Assembly: GCF_035046485.1 (NCBI RefSeq)
Contig: NC_085136.1
Location: 222,646,853-222,710,852, forward strand
Direction of reading: 5' to 3'
DNA length: 64,000 bases
Source: Aedes albopictus
Lineage: Eukaryota > Arthropoda > Insecta > Diptera > Culicidae
Within the stretch, counting starts at the first letter, position 1, and every line of letters begins with the position of its first letter. The notes under the pieces were generated by a model that made no database searches, was not told the DNA's origin, and was given only the letters and a program-made list of their open reading frames with translations. The position numbers and the translations under genes are program-made. Below, one piece after another: positions 30,600 through 41,625 of this stretch.

Positions 30600-32530
30600 A
30601 TGCTCCTTGTTTGTCGCCGCCGTTATCAACAAACGTTTTGTTTATGTTTACATAGTTTCCCGAAAAGCATTTTTGCAAGGAATGAAAATGCCTTTCGCGG
30701 TGAAAAATGGCAAAAAGAGTGATCACGAGTAGCATCGGGAAAGAAGAAAAAGGAAGCACGTCTGAGGGCGGAGTAAAATCGAGTGAGCGAGAGCAGGAGC
30801 AAAGAGCTGGCAACGGCCCGGCAAATGCAGTACTTCTGGGGCATTTTTTTAGAGTAAAAAGTGAACCAAATACTAAAAAAAAATTGTTGGTTGGAAGAAG
30901 AATGAATGAAGAGAAAAATATAATAGTGAGTCAAGAGAAAAACTAACCAATCAGCGTTAACATAACGAAAAAGTAGTGTACAAAGAAAAGCAAACACCTA
31001 AAAAGCGAAGAGAACATCAGTTGGTAAAAGAAAAAATACCGACGAGAATAATATCTAGGATTAGGTGCATCGGGGCCGAAGCTCCGAAACGGATCGAACG
31101 CATCGTGGCCATCAGGAAGAACGTCCACGGCCGAACGACCAGGAACACCAAGAAAGGAGCTACCTCCCTCTTGGTTAAAATGTATCTATCGGTGGACCAA
31201 AAAAACCAGCAGCGACCCAACCTACGTCCGTTGTACTGTAACTGATCGAGGTGGACAAGCAGAATCCCAACCATTCTCCCCAAGTAGGGAAGGTCCTGAA
31301 ACAGAAGAGCTTCTCCAGCTTCACAAAAATTGAGAATGAGGGGAAATTCAGGTACAAAATTAGTACAATGGATGAATAGCGACTAAGGAATCTGAAACTG
31401 GTTGGAGGAAACCTAAGGGTATGCGAACCCAACAACAAAGACCATGCAATCCTCTTCGTGAGGGGCGTCCCCTTGAGTTTCGAAGAAGATGAGATACTCA
31501 AGAACATCGAAGTGGACTGCCCAGCGCTCCAAGTTGAACGGATCGAACGAAGGGGAAACAACAGCAACCTGATTGACACATACAATATGAAAACCACAGT
31601 GGAAGGTAACTACACACTAAACTCCGTCAAAATCTATGGCTACGGCTTCAAAGCCGAGCTATATCTACCTATTCCGCATTAGACAGCGCCAAAACTGCTG
31701 GAGATACAGCCACGGAGCCAAACACTGCACATCAAGGACGCGCTGCGCCTCCAGCGGAGGAACACATGACTGTTTGCGAAAATGACGCCAGGTGCTCAAA
31801 CAGCAAGGAAGCACACAAAGCGAATGATCCAACTTGCCCGGATTTGCAACGCCACATAAAATCCACCTAGTGAGGGGGGGGGGGGGGGGTGGATTTGGCA
31901 GCAGATCCCGTTTAGTCAGGCAGATTGTTCCTTCCCCCGCTAAACAAATTGTTTTGACCTGCTGAACGAAGAAGTAGATGGACGACCGGACTCCTTCCCA
32001 GAGCTTTCAGGGTCATTCCAACCAGCTCCCTCTTTGTTCACCACGAAGACGACGCGACGCAGCAACACGCCCAGACGCAAAGAAGAAACGTACCGAACAA
32101 CCGAAAATGCTGACCTTCAGTGAACCTCCCGGTCGAGGGAGCCTTCCACCCTTGCTGGAGGTGCCAGGAAAATCTCTTCAAAGCCACCGACCTGGAACTT
32201 CTCATTTCATGGTTACGAAAGGAATTCCTCATCGAAGTTCGAGGCAATCGGTGGCTATCAGATCTTTGGAGTCTTCACACAAAAATCGCGCAAGGGATCG
32301 GAATAATCCAAACAGAATTGGACAGGGACCAACTACTAATCGAAATAGGCCAGGACATCCAGTGGATCATCGAGGACAACGAACTACCACAAGAAGAATT
32401 CAGAGTCAACCAGAACCAGAACAGTGGCATGTAAATTCTACGATATCGTTTTCATTATAGCTGGCCTTGTAAATCTACAGGGTAAATTACTTAAGTAATA
32501 TAACAAAAATAAAGCTGTACAAAATATCTG
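30600..32530 (+). mobile_element. LINE relic carrying ORF1 only
   Basis: An A-rich leader (about 30600-31030) precedes a decayed ORF1 with zinc-knuckle motifs (31078-31860). A C-terminal part to 32431 follows, then a short 3' region with AATAAAG (32507-32513). No endonuclease or reverse transcriptase sequence lies between ORF1 and the 3' end. A non-LTR element lacking ORF2 would depend on another LINE, like mammalian HAL1. The boundaries are approximate, since I found no flanking target duplication. Confidence 0.5.
31078..32434 (+). pseudogene. LINE ORF1 (gag-like, zinc-knuckle) relic
   Basis: The frame 31458-31682 has ILFVRGVPLSFEEDEI and VDCPALQVERIERRG, the RNA-binding-like core of insect LINE ORF1 proteins. 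Directly after a stop comes RQNCWRYSHGAKHC, a CX2CX4HX4C knuckle whose first Cys is now Arg. A second knuckle-like stretch, CASSGGTHDC, follows. A run of about 17 G lies near 31873. The frame 32120-32434 may encode the C-terminus (ELDRDQLLIEIGQDIQWIIED). ORF1 would bind element RNA. This copy is dead. Confidence 0.6.
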
Positions 32531-32600
32531 AAACTACAAATTTTTTTTCTGTTAATGACATTAAGTCGTGTCATCATCACTTAACCTATTATAAAACATA

Positions 32601-34068
32601 CCGTCATGCGGGGTGTCATTGGGCTAAAGCGGGGTGACATTGGGCCACTATTCCGCACCTTTACACGGAGACAAATTTCGTTCGTTTGAAACAAAAATAT
32701 TCATGTTTAATCGGTAAACTGATAAAATATGACTAGTTTACAAAATAAAACGAAAGTCGTGAACTTCTGTCAACGACCAAAATTTTTGAAGCACAATTTA
32801 GCACTGATTTCGAAACCGTGCTTCAAAATTTTTTAAGTAGAGCACTTTTTGAGTTTTAGCTTAATATCGAGTTTTACAACTTTTAAAAATATGGAATTTA
32901 CTAAAATTCAAATATCTTGCGTTTTGTTCAACCAATTTTAAATCTTTTTCCATAAATTTAAAGCTGAATACAATACCATTCGATCATCTGAATGCAGGTT
33001 TTGCGTCAGATTGATGAAATTCAAGATATTGGCGAGTTTTAGGGACGATCTCCTTAAATTTTAGCCAAATTTTCAAAAATATATGAAGAAATGTATTTTT
33101 TTCAATAAGAAAAAAACAATCTAAAAATTCGTTCTCAACGTTTATTTGACATATCATATGTAGGCGAGTTACAGTAAAAAATTCAGTTCAATCGTAGCAT
33201 TGATTACGGAGAATGAGATGTGTGAAGTGAGCGACGTTGCTTAAAAATAGAACAAAAATCGATCTCAAATCATCAACCTTGTATGAAAAGTCGAAAAAAT
33301 TTCCGCTCTACTGTAATTTTTTTCCTTCGCGTTTTCGAACTCAGGGCATGATTCTACACCAAAAATGATCATCAGCTTACCGAGTTCAAAAATGCTGTAA
33401 ACTAGTGTATTTAACACTAAAATATTTATTTTTAAAACAAACTCAATTACATATTGATTTCTACAATACCCATTGAAGAGCCCCCCGTTCCGCCGTCGAG
33501 AACATAAACAAAACTCTCAAGTTCCAGCTGCATCACCAAACAAGTTTTCCTCTTGCAAAAAAGGCAAGTTTCACCAAAAGTTTCCACGAAATCCCATTGA
33601 TTTCGGGAGCGTATGTTATCTACATGATGTTGGCATTGAAAGTGCCACGCGGGAAGTGGATTCTCCTAGAGAAGGAAATAATTTTGTAAATTTAATTGGA
33701 AAACAAATATTTCCGTAGGGCCGACCTGCCACAACAAAACAAAAAAAATTTACATTTGTTTCTAACATAACCAGTCAGAAGATACATGTTTGTTTCAAAA
33801 ATGGATTGAATTTGCTTCAAATGTGACGTTCGATTTGCTCCAAACAGTTTTATTTTTGTTGCCTTAACAAATTGACAATTTATTTGAGTTTACCTGAAAT
33901 ATTTTTGATTTTACCATGTTTTTTTCTGCGTGTAGAATAGGACGGGAATGCATATTGTGTGCTTGACTACTAGAATACATAATTCTAAATACTTTGCATT
34001 CACCGTTGCATTCTCTGACTTATATTGAATCCGTGGGAACGATGGACCAATGTCACCCCGACCGACGG
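32601..34068. mobile_element. 1.47-kb TA-flanked DNA element
   Basis: The ends are CCGTCATGCGGGGTGTCATT on the left and CCGTCGGTCGGGGTGACATT read from the right, with TA on both sides (32599-32600 and 34069-34070). The GGGGTGACATTGG word is repeated once more inside the left end (32631-32645). The interior is AT-rich, with no transposase. Around 33300-33410 it holds about 110 bp shared with 46858-46970. The ORF 33473-33718 is not recognised. Confidence 0.65.
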
Positions 34069-34283
34069 TAGTCATATTTTCACACCAAAATTTGTAACTA
34101 GATTTCAATATTTCTGTTATTCAGTCTTAGTTGTAGTCATCTTCATGGAAGCCAACAAACTTTTGAGGTTGTCGGCTATTTTCAAAACCTGGAACACTAA
34201 CACCCTTTTTCCTTTCTGAGCTATTATAATGATTTGAAAATGGATTCAGCACTATAATTTCTTCTTTACACTGGCTGTTTTAA

Positions 34284-34399
34284 CCTTTCAAGACGCGCGC
34301 CATCAAGCAACCGAAACTGCACCGCGCTCGCGCTGTATACAAAAAGCGAGATATTTTGGTAGTATTGTACTTTTTTACAACAGCGCGCGCGCTGAAGGG
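34284..34399. mobile_element. 116-bp piggyBac-type MITE
   Basis: TTAA on both sides (34280-34283 and 34400-34403), with ends CCTTTCAAGACGCGCG and, from the right, CCCTTCAGCGCGCG. The TTAA target and CCC-type ends fit piggyBac-superfamily elements. The core is GC-rich with alternating CG. Confidence 0.75.
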
Positions 34400-34403
34400 T
34401 TAA

Positions 34404-35213
34404 TACCCAAACGGTCTACTTTTCCACACAATATCAAACAGTTATAACTTTTTGCAATTGTTTGATCCACGACCTTGCCACGAGTTGCCAACCCTGACAA
34501 ACAAGAAAAAAACAATAGAGAGACTAACTTTAACACCACTACTAGCAAATGAACTTTGTGTGTTCAGTAGCAACAATCAACCTTAATAGTACTAACACTG
34601 CAGCTAACAAAAGTCTTTTAAAAGAGTTCATCAATGAACACAATACAGTGCCCATAAGTTTGTTGGCGGCTCGTTAGATAATAGAAGTAAGAAACTATAG
34701 AATACGAATGTCACTTATGTTGCCTTTGTTCTCGTTTGCAAACATGTCGGGTATCTATCTGTCAAACTGCATACTTTTTCGCGTTGACACTTATATCCCT
34801 CCCTATCTCTACCAGCAAGAGATGTGGCGGCAGTGACTCCAGCAACATTCTCCCTCTATAGTTTATTACCTCTATCCGTTAGATGGACTGTTTCGATTGT
34901 TGAATATTCACTGGTTGGGGCAACACTCAACTAAAAAGCACTGTCAATGTCAAAACAGATGTCAAAACGGGTTTGACGTCTGACCGCCGTCGCATCGCAG
35001 CTCTTATATACAGAACGTTTGTGCAAATATGTGAGTGTTTCGTGACGTATTTCTCATCACTTGTGTGTGTTCAGAGTATTTTGATCCAGGCTGTATTATT
35101 ACGAAAAAATAATGAAGCACTACAAATGCACATTAAAATATAACATGGTGGAACCTTACAAATGCATAATAAATTAGGACATCACAATTGGAAAAATACA
35201 ACGCAGAACATAT
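34404..35213. other. Unassigned intergenic sequence
   Basis: No long ORF, satellite or paired inverted repeat found. A TATATA-like word at 35011-35018 with no ORF behind it is not enough to call a promoter. Confidence 0.4.
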
Positions 35214-35398
35214 CGTCGGTTTCCTGCAATAGGGGCACAACTCAAAAAATGTGAATTTTCAGTATGAGCGTTTGAAAATTGGCAATCTTGAAGCACCTCC
35301 TGCAAGTTCACTTATTTCTCTCATCATTTGACAATTGTAAACGAATTTTGATTGCTGTATCATGGGAAGGAACTGAAGTACTATACTTACCTTACCGG

Positions 35399-37327
35399 TC
35401 AGGCTAAGGCCGGGGTGGCCTCTGCTGTACATAGTAGCCGCCTCCATTCCACTCGGTCCATGGCTGTTTGTCTCCAGTTCCGCACTCTGCGTAGGGTCCG
35501 CAGATCGTCCTCCACTTGGTCGACCCACATAGCTCGCTGCACTCCACGTTTTCTTGTACCGGTCGGATGACTCTCGAGAACCACTTTAGTCGGGTTGCTA
35601 TCCGACATCCTGATGACGTGACCCGCCCACCGTAGCCTCCCGATTTTCGCGGTATGGACGATGGTTGGTTCTCTCAGCAGCTTCCGTTCGAAAACTCCAA
35701 GGGCGCGTTGGTCCTCTGCACGTAGGGTCCATGTTTCGTGCCCATAGAGGACGACCGGTCTAATCAGCGTTTTGTAGATGTTGAAATGGTTTTCGGCTTA
35801 TGCAGTCGGAAGACCAGCTAAAACGTTATTTTTTAATTCTGATCCGACGTTTCGGGCCTTTATTGGTCCTTTTTCTGAGGATTAGATGGTTAACTTCGTG
35901 TTTCGGCGAACTTTATTCGATCGTAGAGTTCTGCGGAGTCCAAAGTAAGAACGATTTCCTGCCACAATGCGCCTCTGAATTTCTCTGCTGGTGTCGTTGT
36001 CGGCGGTCACCAGTGAGCCCAAGTACACGAATTCTTCAACCGCCTCAATTTCATCACCGTCGATATGAATTCGGGGTGGCGGGCGCGTTGATTCCTCCCT
36101 GGAGCCCTTTGCCATCATGTACTTCGTCTTCGACACATTAATGACTAATCCGATTCGCATGGCTTCAATCTTTAGTCGGATGTACGTTTCCGCCATCGTC
36201 TCAAATTTACGAGCAATAATATCAATATCATCGGCGAAACCAAGCAGCTGAACGGACTTCGTGAAAATCGTCCCACTCGTGTTTATCCCCGCTCTTCTTA
36301 TTACACCCTCCAAAGCAATGTTGAACAGCAAGCACGAAAGACCATCACCTTGCCGTAACCCTCTGCGAGATTCGAAGGGATTCGAGAGTGTCCCTGATAC
36401 TCGAACTACGCACATCACTCGATCCATCGTCGCCTTGATCAACCGTATCAGTTTATCCGGGAATCCGTATTCGTGCATAATCTGCCATAGCTGTTCTCGA
36501 TGGATTGTATCATACGCCGATTTGAAATCGATGAACAAGTGATGTGTGGGCACGTTGTATTCGCGGCATTTCTGCAACACCTGGCGGATGGCGAACATCT
36601 GGTCCGTTGTAGCGCGTTCACCCATAAATCCAGCCTGATATTGCCCCACGAACTCTCTTGCAATCGGTGATAGACGGCGGCATAAAATTTGAGAGAGTAT
36701 CTTATAGGCAGCGCTCAGTAGTGCGATCGCGCGGTAGTTCCCGCAATCCAACTTGTCGCCCTTTTTGTAGATGGGACACACGATACCTTCCATCCATTCC
36801 TCCGGTAATACTTCCTCCTCCCAAATCTTGGTAATGACCCAGTGTAGTGCTCTCACCAGTGCTTCTCCACCGTATTTTAGAAGCTCGCTTGGTAGTTGAT
36901 CTGCTCCAGCGGCCTTGTTGTTTTTCAACCGGCCAACCTCCTCCTCAATCTCTTGAAGGTCAGGGGCCGGAAGTCTTTCGTCCTGTGCACATACTCCTAG
37001 ATCTGTTACCACGCCACCTTCGGTACTTGCAACGTCGCCATTGAGGTGCTCATCGTAATGCTGCCGCCACCTCTCGACCACCTCACGCTCGCTCGTGAGA
37101 ATATTCCCGTGATTATCTCGGCACATGTCGGCTTGTGGCACAAAGCCTCTGCGCGAGCGGTTCAGCTTCTCGTAGAACTTTCGTGTGTCCTTAGCGCGGT
37201 ACAGCTCTTCCATCGCTTCGCGATCTCGTTCTTCCTGCTGGCGCTTCTTCAACCGGAAGACTGAGTTCTGCCTGTTCCGCGCCTGTTTGTAACGTGCCTC
37301 ATTCGCTCTCGTACGGTGTTGCAGCAC
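35399..37327 (-). pseudogene. RTE reverse transcriptase, largely open
   Basis: A 481-codon frame (35882-37327) begins in the linker before RT. It keeps ICP[I/V]YKKGDKLDCGNYRAI-type and THHLFIDFKSAYDT blocks, RRGLRQGDGLS, and FADD (bases 36227-36238). It is the best preserved RT palm in the window. After the inserted fragment the frame resumes with YKTLIRPVVLYGHETWTL, then GRLRWAGHVIRMSDSNP and VQRAMWVDQVEDDL, ending at a stop at 35399-35401. About 25 residues seem deleted between ERKLLR and the IGRLRW block. Confidence 0.8.
35780..35882 (-). mobile_element. Penelope-like terminal-repeat fragment
   Basis: A 103-bp insertion flanked by TAGAT (35775-35779 and 35883-35887) inside RTE codons. The empty site restores TKLTIYKTL. 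On the minus strand it contains GGCCCGAAACGTCGGATC (motif at 35845-35859). CGAAACGTCGG is typical of the hammerhead-bearing terminal repeats of Penelope-like elements. The expected CTGATGA core is degenerate here (CTCAGAA), so a working ribozyme is unlikely. Confidence 0.5.
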
Positions 37328-38341
37328 CGTATCTGTTCCATAAATTTTGGATTACTATTTTTCAACGACTATTGAAAAAGTTGACTGATTTTGAGTTGTG
37401 CCTTTATTGCGGAAAATTGGCGAAAATGCTCAAATCTCGCGTTTCTCGACAAATTTCGGAACGGGTCTTTGTGAGATGATAGTTTACATAGTTTTTCATC
37501 ATTTGCCATCAAAATCTCAAAAATGACAAATTTTGAGTTGTGCCCCTATTGCAGGAAACCGACGATATATCTTGCCCTTGTTACCCCAGTTTTTTCCTGG
37601 CTGTTTACCTTTTGTTCGCAGCATTAGTTGCTTTCATAGCTTAAGTTTTGTCTAGGATTTTTTAATACTATGGTGGTATTCTGATTCAGGTTTCAATACG
37701 AGACGTTAACATTCTGATGTTCCTGTTAGTGAACGATTCATTTATGTGGTAGTTGATTTTTGCCCGAAATGACCTGAATGTAGGCTATCAAAAATGAGAT
37801 TGTTCAGATCCCATGGTGCTCTTTTACTCCAGAGCACTATAAATGAACATTAAACTTAGAAACATGTTTACTAGTTAAAATAGCACATGTAACACAAAAA
37901 ATAAAGCTTGTAATATGTTATTGTGTAAGAATCAGTGAAAATAGTGAGCTACAATGACTTCAGCTTCGTGTCTTCACACAATGGTTTAGTCAACATTAGC
38001 TTGGACAGGAAAGGGACGGCAATTCTTATTAGAATGTTCAATAGTCAGAGAGCGTCCTACTGGTTCTTCCTAACTTTGGACTCCTTCCAGTTTATCGCGA
38101 ATAATTTACACATCCAGTTACTAGGAATACAATCTTTATTCGCGCCCGGTCTGTATCATGGACGATCAAATACTGAATACAGCTAAATATACAAAGAACC
38201 TTTATCTCTAACTTTACAGTGGGTTTCTCGTATGTAGGAATATTATAAACACATCTATGGCGTGAACAGGTTTAATTACTCGGATTTCATTTTTGATCCA
38301 TCCCGTTAAACTTTATCACTAGTGGCAAATGAGGTTAACTA

Positions 38342-38556
38342 GGGTATGTGTGCCATCAGTAATCTCACGCTCCCATATTCATCCTATTCGAAAACAAGCG
38401 ATTACGGCACCGATTGATTCCGTTCTTTGTGTTTACATGGGTGCTCACTTCTAACAAAAAATACAAAAATAAGAAACAAAACAAACAGCGCTCCAATCCC
38501 TTGTTTTTCGTAGGATGAAAATGGGAGCCACATGCTTAATAATGGAACCAATACCC
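38342..38556. mobile_element. 215-bp TA-flanked MITE in the L1-like LINE
   Basis: The ends are GGGTATGTGTGCC on the left and GGGTATTGGTTCC from the right, with TA on both sides (38340-38341 and 38557-38558). LINE homology lies on both sides. A second copy, inverted, lies at 46981-47199. Confidence 0.75.
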
Positions 38557-38940
38557 TATATTAATATGTACGCGCACTCAGGTAGTGTTAAGAAGCGAAG
38601 GGAACTATTTACAGAGGCTCTGAGCGTTCATTTGAACAAACCCGGAACTGCTTACAAAATGCTAGGTGGGGATTTCAATTGTATATTGGAAGCAAATGAT
38701 TCATTAGAGTTGAGCAAAAACTTCTCAAATGGGTTGAAGAATTTAGTGGAACTTTTCCAACTTAAAGATGTAGCCAAGTCATTCAAAGTTCATCGTGTCA
38801 CTTTTCACAAGAATCAATCAGCTTCACGTTTAGATCGTTTTTATGCGTCCAAAAAGTTAATTTGCTATGTTATCCAGTTGCAGAACCTTGCCAGTGGTGT
38901 TTTCTGATCACAACAGCGTGACCTTCTTACTATACTTCTT

Positions 38941-39050
38941 CTTTATAGCTCTACGTTCTCACTGGAACTAGGCATGCCTCTCTTCAACTTAGTGTTCTTT
39001 GAGCATTTCCACAGTTATTAATTGAAGGGCTTTCTTTGCCTACCATTGCA
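38941..39050 (-). mobile_element. SINE tail fragment, minus strand
   Basis: The reverse complement reads TTAATAACTGTGGAAATGCTC, AGAACACTAAGTTGA and GTGAGAACGTAGAG, matching the 3' half of the SINE at 22063-22332 with about one change in seven. Confidence 0.6.
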
Positions 39051-39189
39051 TGAAAGGGGTACTGGAAGATTAATTCCAGCTTTTTGGGTTGTGATGAAAT
39101 AAAACATAGATTTCGTACAGAAGTTGAAAAGCTTAGGCAAAGGTCTCCGTATGGAACTGACTCACAATGGTCGGAAAAAGATAAAGTTC

Positions 39190-39880
39190 GGCCAAAACTC
39201 TTTTTATGTGTTTAATCGAAGTTATAGGTTGTCTAGATATGATATATAGTATTTTTAGTGTTTAAAAAGGGGTATTCAAAAATTACGTAACTTCCATAAT
39301 TTCAAAAACGGTAAAAATCAGCAAACCCCACATTTTTTGCGTTTTTTTGTTAGAAAATCAATTTGAATTTAATTAAATGATCATCTTTCGATCAAATCCA
39401 ATCAAGTTTGTTCAAAACGTGTGAAAAATGTGGGAAGATAAATTTTATTTCAGTCAAAAATGGAAAAATAACGTAAAACATATGAAAAAACACGACTTTT
39501 TTTAAATAGCTCTAATTTGAAAAACTGCAAATTTCTGCAAGAAGCTTAAACGTTTTTATGCAGCCCTAAGCATGATGTTTAAGATGTACTATTCGAAATT
39601 GCGGCGACACGTGACGACACGAACCGTTTTTTAACTTAAAAATTACCAAAATTCCTAAGGTACAATATATGAATATTTGAAAAGTTTTGTGACATATTAA
39701 TTTTGCACCATATGTGCATTCAAACAGTCCAATAACAAGCTTTCATATGCTGGATAACATAAAACATATATTCCATTCTCAAAATATTATTATTTTACTT
39801 TTTTCGAATAATTCATTTTTCAATTTTATGACTTAGGCCACTTTGGCAGTGAAAATGTCATTGATATACAAAAGCTGGTA
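39190..39880. other. Unassigned AT-rich insertion in the L1-like LINE
   Basis: LINE homology is absent here. A word GGGGTATTCAAAAATTACGT at about 39268 resembles common MITE ends, but I could not pair it with an inverted partner. Confidence 0.35.
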
Positions 39881-40830
39881 TGCTTTTAATTAAGAATCAT
39901 AAAACTACAATACATTATCTTTGTTATAAGGCGAAAAAAAGTTTAAAAATATCAATTCCGTTTTTGAGAGTTTTGGCCGCCCCTTTGTATGGAGCCCGAC
40001 CAATGTGTGACTTGAGTGCTTGGCGGAAAGCAAAAAGCTTCTACAAATCAGAAAGTTGGCATTTGAACAAATCGAACCGATCTTCAAAAATGACACTATC
40101 GAGCAAACTTTTTGAGTATTTCGACAGACAAACCGTAGGTGAAGATGTTAGCGATGAAATTTCCATTATCAAATCGAAACTTATGGAATAAGAGCATAGC
40201 GGGTTGGCAAACTTGAGCTCCAAAATATTTACAAATTCAATTGCGGCGGGCGAAAGGGTTGCTAGGGTGACAAAGGGTATTATCGGCAGGTTTGTTCATT
40301 TCGTCTTGAGGGGTTTTTGTCGGCCAAATTTCCTGAAACTTTGTCATATCATTCAGCTTGATTGGGAAAGATTTTAAGCCAATTTTGAGTTCAACAGGTT
40401 TCAAAAAACCCCCCATGACGAAGAGAAAAAAACGGCCGAAAATACGTGAGTTCCCCTATATATCACCTTTGTAAGGAAATCCCCAGAGAGAACATTTTTG
40501 GGTTGAGATTGAGAAATGGAGATACTCTAGAAACCGATAGTTCTTTGGTGCAAGATCACTTTCGAGTGCTGTACAGTGGTTCTACAAACGAGCCAAATTT
40601 AGATAGACATGAAAATCCGTTGAACTCTATTGTAACCTTTCTGCAGATGATGGTGATGATTTGATCCAAGAAATATCTGAAGATGAGCTTTTGCGAACAT
40701 TGAACGCATGTAATAAGAAAAAAATCCCCGGGTCTCGATGGGTTAATGTTCGGTAACTTTGATATCTAAAAAGATGATTTGCTGCGATTATTCAATATGT
40801 ATCTAGTTGGAAGCAGTGTACATACCACCC

Positions 40831-41305
40831 AAACGTCGATTCTCAAAAAACGTGACTTATCAAATTTGTCCAAGGGAAAGTATCATTAAAAGTGAATGTA
40901 CCCCAAATGTAATTCCATAGGATGGTAGATTTGTTATTTTTTTTCCTATATTTTCCATACAAATATCGAAAAACGTAATTTTAAGGGCAATTTCATCCCA
41001 TATAAAATGTATGGGAAAAAACCCAAGGTGGGACATATTGAACCGCACATATAGACTGTTTCAGAAATTATAAATACACTTTGTTTATTAAATTAAATGA
41101 ACTGTTCTAATAATTTTTACCAACTTCTTTCAGAGTGTAGCATATTGTACTTCATATTTTTATATTTCCTTTCAATTGTCTTGATATTTTAAATAACAGT
41201 TGAGTTCTCTAACAAATAACTTAATTTTTCAAATTTGCATTTGCACAAAGGTGTTTTTTAATGATTTCAACATTATTTTCACTAAAAACCAGAAATTATC
41301 TAAAT
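40831..41305. other. Unassigned AT-rich sequence
   Basis: No ORF, satellite or paired inverted repeat recognised. Confidence 0.4.
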
Positions 41306-41625
41306 ACTAGCTGTCTCGGCAAACTTTGTCTTGCCGTCTTGTGGTAGTTTGACAATTGTTGAGCTCAAAATAGCACCGCACTCTAGATTGGTTTCAATTT
41401 GACCGTGCTTATTTCCTTCCCAGGTCATAAAAAAATCAGCATTTTGTCTATTTTCTTACATTTTCAGTTCATTTTCCTAACTTGTTTAACATATAAGCAC
41501 AGCCACCATGCATACGAATCTAACCATGCCAGATTCATTTTGATCGGTTCAGCCGTTCGTGACTTTTGTTGCCTCAAAGGGAAGTCAAACTCATTTTTAT
41601 ATATATATAGATAGATTTATCACAT
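41306..41625 (+). mobile_element. Interspersed repeat, CTAGCTG...CGGCAAAC type
   Basis: Begins ACTAGCTGTCTCGGCAAACT and ends in a TATATATATAGATAGAT tail after GGTTCAGCCGTTCGTGA. The head matches a minus-strand fragment at 25945-25965. The microsatellite tail suggests a LINE or SINE 3' end. I recall similar sequences from many insects but cannot assign the family. Confidence 0.45.

Larger units (their letters stand above)
35380..37330 (-). mobile_element. RTE LINE, 5'-truncated, antisense
   Basis: Runs right to left, with its 3' end at about 35380 (GGTAAGGTAAG on the minus strand, as in the copy ending at 9764) and its 5' break at about 37330. The endonuclease is missing. It is inserted in the TIR element and cut by a 103-bp fragment at 35780-35882. 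I found no clear target duplication. Confidence 0.8.
35214..37564. mobile_element. TIR element holding an antisense RTE
   Basis: Inverted ends CGTCGGTTTCCTGCAATAGG at 35214 and the reverse complement ending at 37564. The inverted match runs on through GGGGCACAACTCAAAA. A second inward copy of the right end, TTTTGAGTTGTGCCTTTATT, lies at about 37390-37410. The flanks are ATAT on each side (35210-35213 and 37565-37568), a possible 4-bp duplication. Without the RTE the element would be only about 400 bp. Confidence 0.65.
37935..40830 (+). pseudogene. L1/Tx1-like LINE relic (EN and start of RT)
   Basis: Scattered blocks in order: DRKGTAILIR (about 38000), INMYAHSGS (38560 on), GGDFNCIL, SRLDRFY, then SDHNSV after a frameshift (38906). 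RQRSPYGTDSQWSEKDK follows near 39130, a basic linker at 39890-40190, GDTLETDSSLVQDHFRVLYSG near 40520, and KSPGLDGL (about 40722). This is the endonuclease and the start of an L1-type reverse transcriptase. It is cut by a 215-bp MITE (38342-38556), a SINE fragment (38941-39050) and unassigned DNA at 39190-39880. Confidence 0.6.

Noticed and set aside
34990..35120. TATA-like promoter near 35011
   Set aside because: No ORF or element follows within a reasonable distance, and TATA-like words are frequent in this AT-rich DNA.
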